Assembly: GCA_031271065.1 (NCBI GenBank) | Contig: JAISWP010000026.1 | Coordinates: 1 to 9,751 of the forward strand | Source of the DNA: Synergistaceae bacterium | GTDB taxonomy: Bacteria; Synergistota; Synergistia; Synergistales; Synergistaceae | DNA: 9,751 nt | Reading direction: 5' to 3' | Made by a program: the position numbers and the translations under genes | Shown here: piece after piece, positions 1 to 6,239 of the stretch | Numbering within the stretch: the stretch's first letter is position 1 | How the letters are laid out: each line of letters starts with the position of its first letter | The notes under the pieces: model-generated | Databases searched by the model: none | Told to the model about the DNA's origin: nothing | What the model saw: only the letters and a program-made list of their open reading frames with translations

Positions 1-170
1 CGCGCGGTCAGCACTATGTCGAGCACTTCCGACGCCGTCACCGCGTCGTCGAAAAACAATTCGAAAAAATCTCCCATGCGAAAGAGCAGGAGGCAGTCGG
101 GATATTTATCCTTCCACTCTCCGTACTGCTTCAGCATGGGGGTCATTTTCACGCCTTCCGGAAGTTTCAT
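1..170 (-). CDS. mutS: DNA mismatch repair protein MutS, N-terminal fragment
   Basis: Only the first 56 codons are present; the gene runs off the left edge. MutS recognises mismatches and small loops in DNA and recruits MutL. The fragment matches the start of the mismatch-binding domain I: TPMLKQY at residues 10-16, then LLLFRMGDFFELFFDDA at 27-43, the conserved stretch that begins with the TPxxxQY and FRxGDFYE-like motifs and whose Phe-x-Glu lies just downstream in the family. It is the last visible gene of the alaS-ruvX-mutS operon. The start is uncertain. ATG at 170 has no clear Shine-Dalgarno but overlaps the stop of a 21-codon mini-ORF (ATGA). ATG at 146 (Met9) has GGAAGG seven bases upstream and would give an N-terminus MTPMLKQY, which also fits the family. 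The identity is secure; the exact start is not. Confidence 0.93.
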   Translation of the reverse strand, partial: MKLPEGVKMTPMLKQYGEWKDKYPDCLLLFRMGDFFELFFDDAVTASEVLDIVLTA

Positions 171-232
171 GACTGATTGTACCCGATTCGCACAGACAGC
201 TTGGCGGGACACGATGAAAAAATACAGCTCAT
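167..232 (-). CDS. Possible 21-codon bridging mini-ORF between ruvX and mutS
   Basis: On the minus strand an ATG at 232-230 overlaps the ruvX stop as ATGA, and the frame runs 21 codons to a TGA at 169-167 that overlaps the mutS ATG at 170-168, again as ATGA. The peptide begins MSCIFSS and ends GYNQS. It resembles no protein I know, and no good ribosome binding site precedes it. Its only supported role is geometric: it would carry ribosomes from the ruvX stop to the mutS start. A chance open frame of this length is common, so coding status is weak. Confidence 0.2.
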   Translation of the reverse strand: MSCIFSSCPAKLSVRIGYNQS

Positions 233-732
233 GCTCCGACACCTCCCCGTCTGTGTTTCGGCTTCACCTCGCGCCCTCTCGGAGCCTTCCCCGGCGGTAT
301 ATCCGGCGCGGCGGGCGCAGGCGGACGTTTGGAGTCCAGATAACTCTGCAGCAGCACGGCGGCAGCTACCTTGTCCACCACGCTCTTACGGCCCGCTCTC
401 GAAACATCGGCTCCTATCAAAACCTGATTCGCTATCACCGTCGTGAAGCGTTCGTCCCAGGTTATTATCTCGTGTTCCGGAAAACGCTCCGATATCACCG
501 CGATCACTCTCTTGGTGCGGACCGCCTCCGGTCCCTCGCTTCCGTCGGTGCGGCGCGGTATACCCGCGAGTATAGGCCCCGCGTCGTACTCAGATATGAT
601 CCCGGACAATCTATCGAGCCAATTTTCATCCGTCCGGAGCACCGCGACGCCCTGCGCGAAGATCCCGCTCTGATCGCTTACCGCTACTCCTATCCTGACG
701 GTCCCTATATCGAGGGCTATTATCCTTTTCAT
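229..732 (-). CDS. ruvX: Holliday-junction resolvase-like / pre-16S rRNA nuclease RuvX (YqgF)
   Basis: 167 aa with an RNase H-like fold of the YqgF family, which is linked to maturation of the 16S rRNA 5' end and named for its similarity to Holliday-junction resolvases. Motifs in order: ALDIGTVRIGVAVSD at residues 6-20, with the first acidic residue D8; GIPRRTDGSEGPEAV at 57-71, the usual G-x-P-x-x-x-DG-x-EG loop; WDERFTT at 92-98; and DKVAAAVLLQSYLD at 120-133, with the last acidic residue D120. The core ends near residue 133, which is where family members normally finish. The remaining 34 residues are Pro, Arg and Lys rich and look like a disordered basic tail. The gene lies 26 bases downstream of alaS on the same strand, an arrangement common in bacteria. 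The ATG at 732 lacks a strong Shine-Dalgarno, but the family N-terminus (MKRIIALDIGT) fixes it. Confidence 0.95.
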   Translation of the reverse strand: MKRIIALDIGTVRIGVAVSDQSGIFAQGVAVLRTDENWLDRLSGIISEYDAGPILAGIPRRTDGSEGPEAVRTKRVIAVISERFPEHEIITWDERFTTVIANQVLIGADVSRAGRKSVVDKVAAAVLLQSYLDSKRPPAPAAPDIPPGKAPRGREVKPKHRRGGVGA

Positions 733-758
733 GCCGGCGCGGTTTTCGGGATAATCGT

Positions 759-3422
759 CTATTCCGCGATCTGGGCGCGCACCATATCCCCGGCCTCGGA
801 CAGTATCCCGTCCAAATGAGCGGAATCCCTGCCGCCGCCCTGTCCCATCGCCGGTTTGCCGCCGCCGCTCCCGCCTATCTTCGCGGATATTTCCCTGACC
901 AGGCTGCCCGCGTGGACCCCGCGTTTCACGGCTGAGTCGGAGGCCATGCAGACAAGAGACACTTCGCCCTCGCCCAATCCGGCGAGCAGAACCACCGAGT
1001 CCGGTTCCATCCGCTTTATCCTGTCCCCTATCCGGCGGAGCATGTCCCGTGACGCCCCATTGAACTTCTCGGCGACGACGGTCACGCCGTCCACACGGAC
1101 CGCCCTCTTTACGCTGGCGCGGGACGACTCCGTCATGCTTTCCAGCACGAGGTCCTGATTTTTCCTCTCGAGTTCCTGCATTTCCCTGAGAAGGGCTTCG
1201 ACCCTGGCGGCGGCCGATTCAGCGCCGGAGCCGAGAGCCTCGCACACCGCGCGAAGCGCGGACGCGCTCTCCTGGAACAGTTTCAGGGACGATGACCCGC
1301 AGGACGCCGTGATCCTCCTGACGCCGGAGCCGATGCCCTCGTCCTTCGTTATTTTGAAAAGCCCTACGCGCCCTGTGGAAGCCGTATGAGTGCCTCCGCA
1401 GAGTTCGGCGGAAAAGCCCGGTATTTCAAGCACCCTCACCGTGTCGCCGTACTTCTCCTCAAAGAGCGCCTTCACTCCAAGCCTCCTGGCGTCGGAGTAT
1501 TTCATGACGCTTGTGAGGACCGGAATATCAGAAAGCACCTGCTCATATACCATACTCTCCACCTGGGCGGCCTGTTCCTGCGTGAGCGGCGCGAAGTGAT
1601 TGTAGTCGAACCTCAGAAAGTCCGGCGTTACCAGAGAACCGGCCTGCCGGACGTGGGCGCCCAGGACCCGGCAGAGCGACTCGTGCAGGAGATGGGTCGC
1701 TGTGTGATGCCGCTGTATCGCGCCGCGTCTTTTGGAATCGACCGCGGCCTCGACCGTCGCCCCGACCTTGATAAAGCCCTCCGACAGCCTGCCTCTGTGC
1801 GCTATGAGACCGCCGCTCGGATAAACGGTATCCTCCGCTTCAAAACATACGCCCTCGCCCAGCAGCCGTCCGGTGTCGCCGATCTGTCCCCCTCTTTCGG
1901 CATAAAAAGGGGTCCGGGACAGAACTATTTCCGCCTCCTCGCCGGCGGAGAGTTCGTCCGACAGGGCGCCGCCTTTCACTATTGCCAGGACCTCGGCGGT
2001 CTCCGAAAGCGACTCGTAGCCGTCGAAGGGCGTGACGCCGAACCTGTCCGCGAGTTCGGTGTAAACGTTTTTCGCGATGACCGCGGCGGTCTGTTTGCTC
2101 GCGGCTCTGGCCCTCTTTTTCTGACGGTCCATCTCCCTGTCGAAACCCTCTTTGGCCACGGAGATCCCCGATTCGGACGCTATCTCCTCCGTGAGCTCCA
2201 GCGGAAAACCGTATGTATCGTAAAGCAGGAAGGCGGCCTCGCCCGGCAGACTCCCGCCGCCCTTCAGTTTCGCGAGTTCCTGGTCCAGTATATTCATACC
2301 CTGTTCGAGGGTGCGCCCGAATCGATCTTCTTCGAGGGATATTACCTGCTCTATGGCGGAGCGGTGTTCGATGAGCTCGATGTATGGGTCCCCCATTATT
2401 TCGTTCACCGCCGGAAGCAGTTCGCAGAGGAAAGCCCGGTCAATTCCGGCCATCCTGCCGTACCTGACGCTGCGCCTTATGAGCCTGCGGAGCACGTATC
2501 CCGGCCCGTCGTTGGCGGGGAGGACCCCGTCCGCTATCATGAAGGCCGACGCTCTCAGGTGGTCCGATATCACGCGGACGGAGAGGTCTCCTTTCGCCGA
2601 ACCTCCGTATGTGATGCCGGCAAGCTCACACGCGCGGTCTATGACAGGCTTGAAGAGATCGGTCTCGAAATCGCCGCGGACCCTTTGAACCACGGACGAA
2701 AGCCGTTCCAGGCCCATGCCGGTGTCTATGTTTTTCTTCGGGAGAGGCGTAAGGGTTCCGCTTTCGTCCCTTGAAAACTGCATGAACACCAGATTCCATA
2801 TCTCAAGATATCTGTCGCAGGAACAGCCCACACCGCAGCCGGGCTTCCCGCACGAAAATTCCGGGCCCGGGTCGTAGATGATCTCCGAACAGGGCCCGCA
2901 TGGGCCCGTAGGACCGGCGGCCCAGAAGTTGTCGTCCTCCCCCAGACGGTATATGCGATCGTCCGGCAGGCCGACCAGATCCTTCCACATGCCGCAGGCT
3001 TCGTCGTCGTCGAGAAATATCGTGGCGTACAAACGGTCCGGATCGAGTCCGACGTGTTCGGTGAGGAATGTCCAGGCCCACGGTATTATCTCCTTCTTGA
3101 AATAATCCCCGAAGCTGAAATTGCCGAGCATTTCGAAAAACGTATGATGCCTCGCCGTGCGCCCTACGTTGTCTATGTCATTAGTCCTTATGCACTTCTG
3201 AGACGTGACGGCCCTCGTCACCTCGGGGGTGCGGAGACCGAGAAAATACGGCTTGAACGGCACCATTCCAGCTACGGTAAAAAGCAGCGTGGGGTCGTCC
3301 GGAACGAGAGGGAAACTCGCGTACCTCCGGCAGCCGTGTCCCTCGAAATACGACAGAAACATCTCCCTAAGTTCGCGGGCGCTTCTTCGTTTCATCTTAT
3401 TATTCTTATCTGCACGAGCCAT
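759..3422 (-). CDS. alaS: Alanine--tRNA ligase
   Basis: 887 aa, full length for bacterial AlaRS; it charges tRNA-Ala in the cytoplasm. The N-terminal class II catalytic domain shows motif 2 around RHHTFFEMLGNFSFGDYFK (91-109), GPTGPCGPCSEI (170-181) and motif 3 NIDTGMGLERL (231-241). A Cys-rich insertion (C191, C196, C200, C202) lies between them, as in many Firmicutes-type enzymes. The editing domain carries the Zn site: HHTATH at 572-577 and CGGTH at 675-679. A coiled-coil-like stretch (about 735-770) leads to the C-Ala DHHA1 domain, ending in GGSGGGKPAMGQGGG (850-864). GGGAGG lies upstream of ATG 3422, supporting it over Met10, which has only a poor A-rich upstream. It is the first gene of the alaS-ruvX-mutS operon, with an extended -10 promoter upstream. 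Stop is TAG. Confidence 0.98.
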   Translation of the reverse strand: MARADKNNKMKRRSARELREMFLSYFEGHGCRRYASFPLVPDDPTLLFTVAGMVPFKPYFLGLRTPEVTRAVTSQKCIRTNDIDNVGRTARHHTFFEMLGNFSFGDYFKKEIIPWAWTFLTEHVGLDPDRLYATIFLDDDEACGMWKDLVGLPDDRIYRLGEDDNFWAAGPTGPCGPCSEIIYDPGPEFSCGKPGCGVGCSCDRYLEIWNLVFMQFSRDESGTLTPLPKKNIDTGMGLERLSSVVQRVRGDFETDLFKPVIDRACELAGITYGGSAKGDLSVRVISDHLRASAFMIADGVLPANDGPGYVLRRLIRRSVRYGRMAGIDRAFLCELLPAVNEIMGDPYIELIEHRSAIEQVISLEEDRFGRTLEQGMNILDQELAKLKGGGSLPGEAAFLLYDTYGFPLELTEEIASESGISVAKEGFDREMDRQKKRARAASKQTAAVIAKNVYTELADRFGVTPFDGYESLSETAEVLAIVKGGALSDELSAGEEAEIVLSRTPFYAERGGQIGDTGRLLGEGVCFEAEDTVYPSGGLIAHRGRLSEGFIKVGATVEAAVDSKRRGAIQRHHTATHLLHESLCRVLGAHVRQAGSLVTPDFLRFDYNHFAPLTQEQAAQVESMVYEQVLSDIPVLTSVMKYSDARRLGVKALFEEKYGDTVRVLEIPGFSAELCGGTHTASTGRVGLFKITKDEGIGSGVRRITASCGSSSLKLFQESASALRAVCEALGSGAESAAARVEALLREMQELERKNQDLVLESMTESSRASVKRAVRVDGVTVVAEKFNGASRDMLRRIGDRIKRMEPDSVVLLAGLGEGEVSLVCMASDSAVKRGVHAGSLVREISAKIGGSGGGKPAMGQGGGRDSAHLDGILSEAGDMVRAQIAE

Positions 3423-3460
3423 GAAAAAACTTCCTCCCGAATAAAAAAATACGCCAATGA

Positions 3461-3488
3461 ATTATATCAGATGCCGGCGGCGTGATAA
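3461..3488 (-). promoter_or_regulatory. Predicted sigma70-type promoter of the alaS operon (extended -10)
   Basis: On the minus strand TGATATAAT (3469-3461) is a perfect extended -10 element. TTATCA (3488-3483), four of six matches to TTGACA, lies 16 bases upstream. The alaS ATG is 38 bases further downstream and has its own GGGAGG. Position, orientation and AT-rich surroundings in otherwise GC-rich DNA make this the best promoter in the window. Confidence 0.65.
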
Positions 3489-3513
3489 TATAGCAGCGTG
3501 GAAAAGACACCTG

Positions 3514-3529
3514 GGGTGAACGGGTGAAC
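3514..3529. repeat. Tandem 8-bp direct repeat GGGTGAAC x2
   Basis: Two head-to-tail copies of GGGTGAAC fill 3514-3521 and 3522-3529. They lie in the divergent spacer about 23 bases upstream of the candidate ahcY -10, where the -35 region and activator sites would be expected. A chance tandem is possible; no regulator is implied by the sequence. Confidence 0.4.
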
Positions 3530-3551
3530 GCGCGGGTATCGGCGGAGAAAT

Positions 3552-3557
3552 TATAAT
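3552..3557 (+). promoter_or_regulatory. Candidate -10 element for the ahcY-mtaD operon
   Basis: A perfect TATAAT sits 34 bases before the ahcY ATG. No recognisable -35 hexamer lies 16-18 bases upstream; that region is CG-rich (CGCGCG). If used, this promoter may need an activator. The leader would be under about 30 bases and contains GGAGG (3578-3582) nine bases before the ATG, leaving no room for a riboswitch. Confidence 0.35.
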
Positions 3558-3591
3558 AATCTTGCACACCGAAGTCTGGAGGTCTTGATCG

Positions 3592-4851
3592 ATGGAGAGA
3601 AAAAACTGCTCAGTGGCTGACATAGGGCTGGCGCGGGAAGGCTGGGAGAGGATCAACTGGGCCTGGCAGTTCATGCCCGTGCTGAGGCTGATATACGAGA
3701 AAGAGAGCGCGGGAGAAAAAAAGCCGCTCGACGGGCATACAGTGGCCGCCTGCCTGCACCTCGAAGCCAAGACTGCGTGCCTTCTCAAAGTATTCAAAGA
3801 TCTGGGGGCCGTCGTGACCGCGGCGGGGAGCAACCCGCTGTCCACGCAGGACCCTATATGCGCCGCCCTCGCCGAATACGGCGTGCATGTGTTCAGCAAG
3901 CACGGAATGAGCGCTTCGGAATACGAGGAAAACCTCAGATATATGCTCGCCTGGGAGCCTGACATAATCATAGACGACGGCTGCGACACGGTGGCGATGA
4001 TCCACGAACATTTTCAGGAACTCGCGCCCGGCATACTGGGCGGCTCTGAGGAGACTACGACCGGAATCAAGAGACTGCGGGCCATGGATGCGGAAGGACT
4101 GCTCAAATTCCCGATGCTGGCCGTAAACGACGCTCTCAGCAAATATCTTTTCGATAACCGCTACGGCACTGGGCAGTCCGTGTGGGACGGAATAGTCAGA
4201 ACGACCAACTGCGTGGTGGCGGGAAAGAACGTAGTGGTAGCGGGCTACGGCTGGTGCGGCAAGGGAGTCGCCTCCAGAGCCGCGGGCCAGGGCGCCCACG
4301 TCATCGTGGCGGAAATAAATCCCCACAAGGCCCTCGAGGCTCACATGGACGGCTATCAGGTCATGGATATGCGCCAAGCCTCCGAGGTGGGGGATATTTT
4401 CGTCACAGTGACGGGAAACACACAGGTCATCCGCAGGGAGCATTTCGAGAAGATGCGCGACGGGGTCCTGCTGGCCAACGCGGGGCATTTCGACGTGGAA
4501 GTGTACGTCCCGCACCTGCGCGAACTGGCGGTCAAAACCTACGATTCCCGCAGTAACGTGCGAACATACGAGTTATCGGACGGACGAAGGCTTCATCTGC
4601 TCGCCGAAGGCAGGCTGGTGAACCTGGCCTCCGGAGACGGGCACCCCATTGAGATCATGGACACCAGTTTCGCGGCGCAGCTCCTGTCCTGCCTTTACAT
4701 AGCGGGAGGCGCCAGCCTGAAACGGGGGCTCCAGAAAGTACCGGAATTCCTGGATGACATGGTTGCGAATTACAAACTCGAATCCCTCGGGCTGAAGCTG
4801 GAGCGGCTCACTCCCGAACAGGAAAAATACCTGAAAGATTGGAGGGAATGA
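3592..4851 (+). CDS. ahcY: S-adenosylhomocysteine hydrolase family protein, short type (possibly S-inosylhomocysteine hydrolase)
   Basis: 419 aa, NAD-dependent AhcY family, which splits SAH reversibly into homocysteine and adenosine. Visible residues: CLHLEAKTA (54-62, active His56), SNPLSTQD (80-87), IIDDGCD (126-132), SEETTTG (152-158), the Lys184 and Asp188-Asn189 pair, the Rossmann loop GYGWCGKG (218-225), GHFDVE (298-303) with His299, and GDGHPIEIM (348-356) with His351. It is the short form, as in archaea and Thermotoga: the C-terminal Lys/Tyr tail (PFKPDHYRY in mammals) that closes over the partner subunit's NAD is absent, and the protein ends YLKDWRE. At the adenine pocket Glu58 and Lys60 replace the mammalian Thr57 and Glu59. 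With a deaminase gene one base downstream, S-inosylhomocysteine is a plausible real substrate, as shown for a methanogen homologue (established); its assignment here is inference. Start: GGAGG nine bases upstream. Confidence 0.93.
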   Translation: MERKNCSVADIGLAREGWERINWAWQFMPVLRLIYEKESAGEKKPLDGHTVAACLHLEAKTACLLKVFKDLGAVVTAAGSNPLSTQDPICAALAEYGVHVFSKHGMSASEYEENLRYMLAWEPDIIIDDGCDTVAMIHEHFQELAPGILGGSEETTTGIKRLRAMDAEGLLKFPMLAVNDALSKYLFDNRYGTGQSVWDGIVRTTNCVVAGKNVVVAGYGWCGKGVASRAAGQGAHVIVAEINPHKALEAHMDGYQVMDMRQASEVGDIFVTVTGNTQVIRREHFEKMRDGVLLANAGHFDVEVYVPHLRELAVKTYDSRSNVRTYELSDGRRLHLLAEGRLVNLASGDGHPIEIMDTSFAAQLLSCLYIAGGASLKRGLQKVPEFLDDMVANYKLESLGLKLERLTPEQEKYLKDWRE

Positions 4852-4852
4852 C

Positions 4853-6145
4853 ATGCCGGTAATAAAAAATGTGCTGATATGGGACTCAAGCAGGCGCGAC
4901 GCCCAATACGGCGATATAGTGATCGGAGAATCCGGGCTGATCAGCGCGGTAACCCCGCCTGGCGCCGGACGCGGGGACGTCGTATACAACGGCGGCGGCC
5001 GCTGTCTTGCTCTGCCGGGGCTCGTCAACGCGCACACACACGTATCCATGACGCTGCTTCGCGGGATCGGGGAAGAACTGCCCCTCATGGAGTGGCTCCA
5101 TAAAAAGATATTCCCCGCCGAGGAGAAGCTGACGGCCTGTAACATACGCTCCGGCGCGGACCTCGCCATGCTGGAGATGATATCCGGCGGAGTGACCTGT
5201 TTCTGCGACATGTACTATTTCATGGACGAAGTGGCCGCTTCTCTCGTGGAAAGCGGAATGAGAGGGGCCCTTTGCAGAGGCCTCACCGGAGACGACGATC
5301 AGAAAATATCAGAGAACCTCGCCCTGGCGGAGAAATACGACGGGTTCGAAGGGCGGGTCGCCGTACAGCTGGGGCCTCACGCGCCGTATACCGTACCTCG
5401 GGATGCCGTTCGAAAAATAGCGGACATAGCCAGGGAAAAAAATCTCGGCGTGCACTTTCACTGGCTGGAGACCAAAAGTGAACTGGATACGATGCGGGAC
5501 AGATATAAAACGGAGCCCGCCGAGTACCTGGAGTCGACCGGGCTTCTGGAGGTCAGAGAATTGATATTGGCACACTCCGTCTGGTTCCCCGAAGAACAGA
5601 TTTCGTGCGCCGCGCGCGACAACGTGACAGTGGTCCACAACCCCAAGAGCAACCTCAAGCTGGGCAGCGGATTCGCGCCTGTCCGCGGGTTCCTCTCCGC
5701 CGGAGTCAGGGTCGCGCTGGGCACGGACGGGGCCGCGTCGAACAACAGGCTTGATATATGGGACGAGATGAGGACGGCCGCGCTGATGCACAAAGGCTAC
5801 CACATGGATCCGACCGCCACCGGAGCAAAAGACGTGCTCAGGATGGCCACGGTCGGCGGGGCCAGGGGAGCCGGTTTCAAAAACACGGGGCTGCTGCAGC
5901 CCGACTTCACGGCGGATATCATCATCGTGGACACGGACAATCCGAGATACGTGGGGCTCGACGAGACCAACGTCCCCGAATTCGCGGTCTACGCGGGGTC
6001 GTCCAGGGACGTGAGGGCGTCTATGGTCGCCGGCAGGATGCTTTACAAGGACGGAGAATTCCTGACTCTGGACAGGGAGAAAATTCTGCGCCGCGCCGGG
6101 GAGGACAGGCGTTCCATCACGAAAAATTCTAATTTCTCCGGATAA
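4853..6145 (+). CDS. mtaD: 5'-methylthioadenosine / S-adenosylhomocysteine deaminase (amidohydrolase superfamily)
   Basis: 430 aa TIM-barrel amidohydrolase of the MtaD/DadD/TM0936 group, which deaminates the adenine of MTA, SAH and often adenosine to the inosine form. The metal and catalytic set is complete: HTH at 61-63, GPHAPYT at 174-180, HFHWLET at 201-207 (metal His203, catalytic Glu206), LAHSVWF at 239-245 (His241), VVHNPKSNLKLGSG at 260-273, and LGTDGAASNNRLDIWDE at 289-305 (metal Asp292). Trp204 next to the metal His is bulkier than the residue I expect there. The flanking beta-sandwich (about 1-55 and 355-405) is present. The ATG follows the ahcY TGA by one base, and its GGAGGG (4841-4846) lies inside the last ahcY codons, so the two are cotranscribed and probably translationally coupled. 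Which purine substrate dominates cannot be read from sequence. Confidence 0.93.
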   Translation: MPVIKNVLIWDSSRRDAQYGDIVIGESGLISAVTPPGAGRGDVVYNGGGRCLALPGLVNAHTHVSMTLLRGIGEELPLMEWLHKKIFPAEEKLTACNIRSGADLAMLEMISGGVTCFCDMYYFMDEVAASLVESGMRGALCRGLTGDDDQKISENLALAEKYDGFEGRVAVQLGPHAPYTVPRDAVRKIADIAREKNLGVHFHWLETKSELDTMRDRYKTEPAEYLESTGLLEVRELILAHSVWFPEEQISCAARDNVTVVHNPKSNLKLGSGFAPVRGFLSAGVRVALGTDGAASNNRLDIWDEMRTAALMHKGYHMDPTATGAKDVLRMATVGGARGAGFKNTGLLQPDFTADIIIVDTDNPRYVGLDETNVPEFAVYAGSSRDVRASMVAGRMLYKDGEFLTLDREKILRRAGEDRRSITKNSNFSG

Positions 6146-6239
6146 ACGGGAGGCTGCGTCTCCCGCCGGAACCGGCGGCGCTCCGGCAAAGATACGCCCT
6201 CAGGGCGCTTCGTATTTAAGTAAAGGCGGGAGAAACAGC
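6146..6239 (+). other. Intergenic spacer with three inverted repeats
   Basis: Three GC-rich hairpins lie between mtaD and the next gene. CGGGAG/CTCCCG (6147-6165) has a 7-base loop. CCGCCGG-AA-CCGGCGG (6163-6178) overlaps the first by three bases, so the two cannot fully form together. CGCCC-TCA-GGGCG (6195-6207) follows. None is followed by a U-tract, so none is a canonical intrinsic terminator. GGGAG at 6228-6232, seven bases before ATG 6240, is the ribosome binding site of the next gene. I see no good promoter, only a weak AT-rich stretch around 6211-6224. Confidence 0.5.

Noticed and set aside
16..819. Plus-strand open frame of 267 codons over mutS/ruvX
   Set aside because: Runs across three minus-strand gene segments and has no domain resemblance.
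1386..2774. Plus-strand open frame of 462 codons antisense to alaS
   Set aside because: It is a shadow frame: the minus strand encodes a complete, motif-rich AlaRS through the same bases. The plus frame has no recognisable domains and is Arg, Gly and His rich, as expected for an antisense reading of GC-rich DNA.
3558..3591. SAH or SAM riboswitch upstream of ahcY
   Set aside because: The likely leader after TATAAT is under about 30 bases, and no riboswitch-like conserved core is visible in the longer spacer.
3610..4515. Minus-strand open frame of 301 codons antisense to ahcY
   Set aside because: No family resemblance and no ribosome site; the plus strand carries all AhcY catalytic and NAD-binding motifs.
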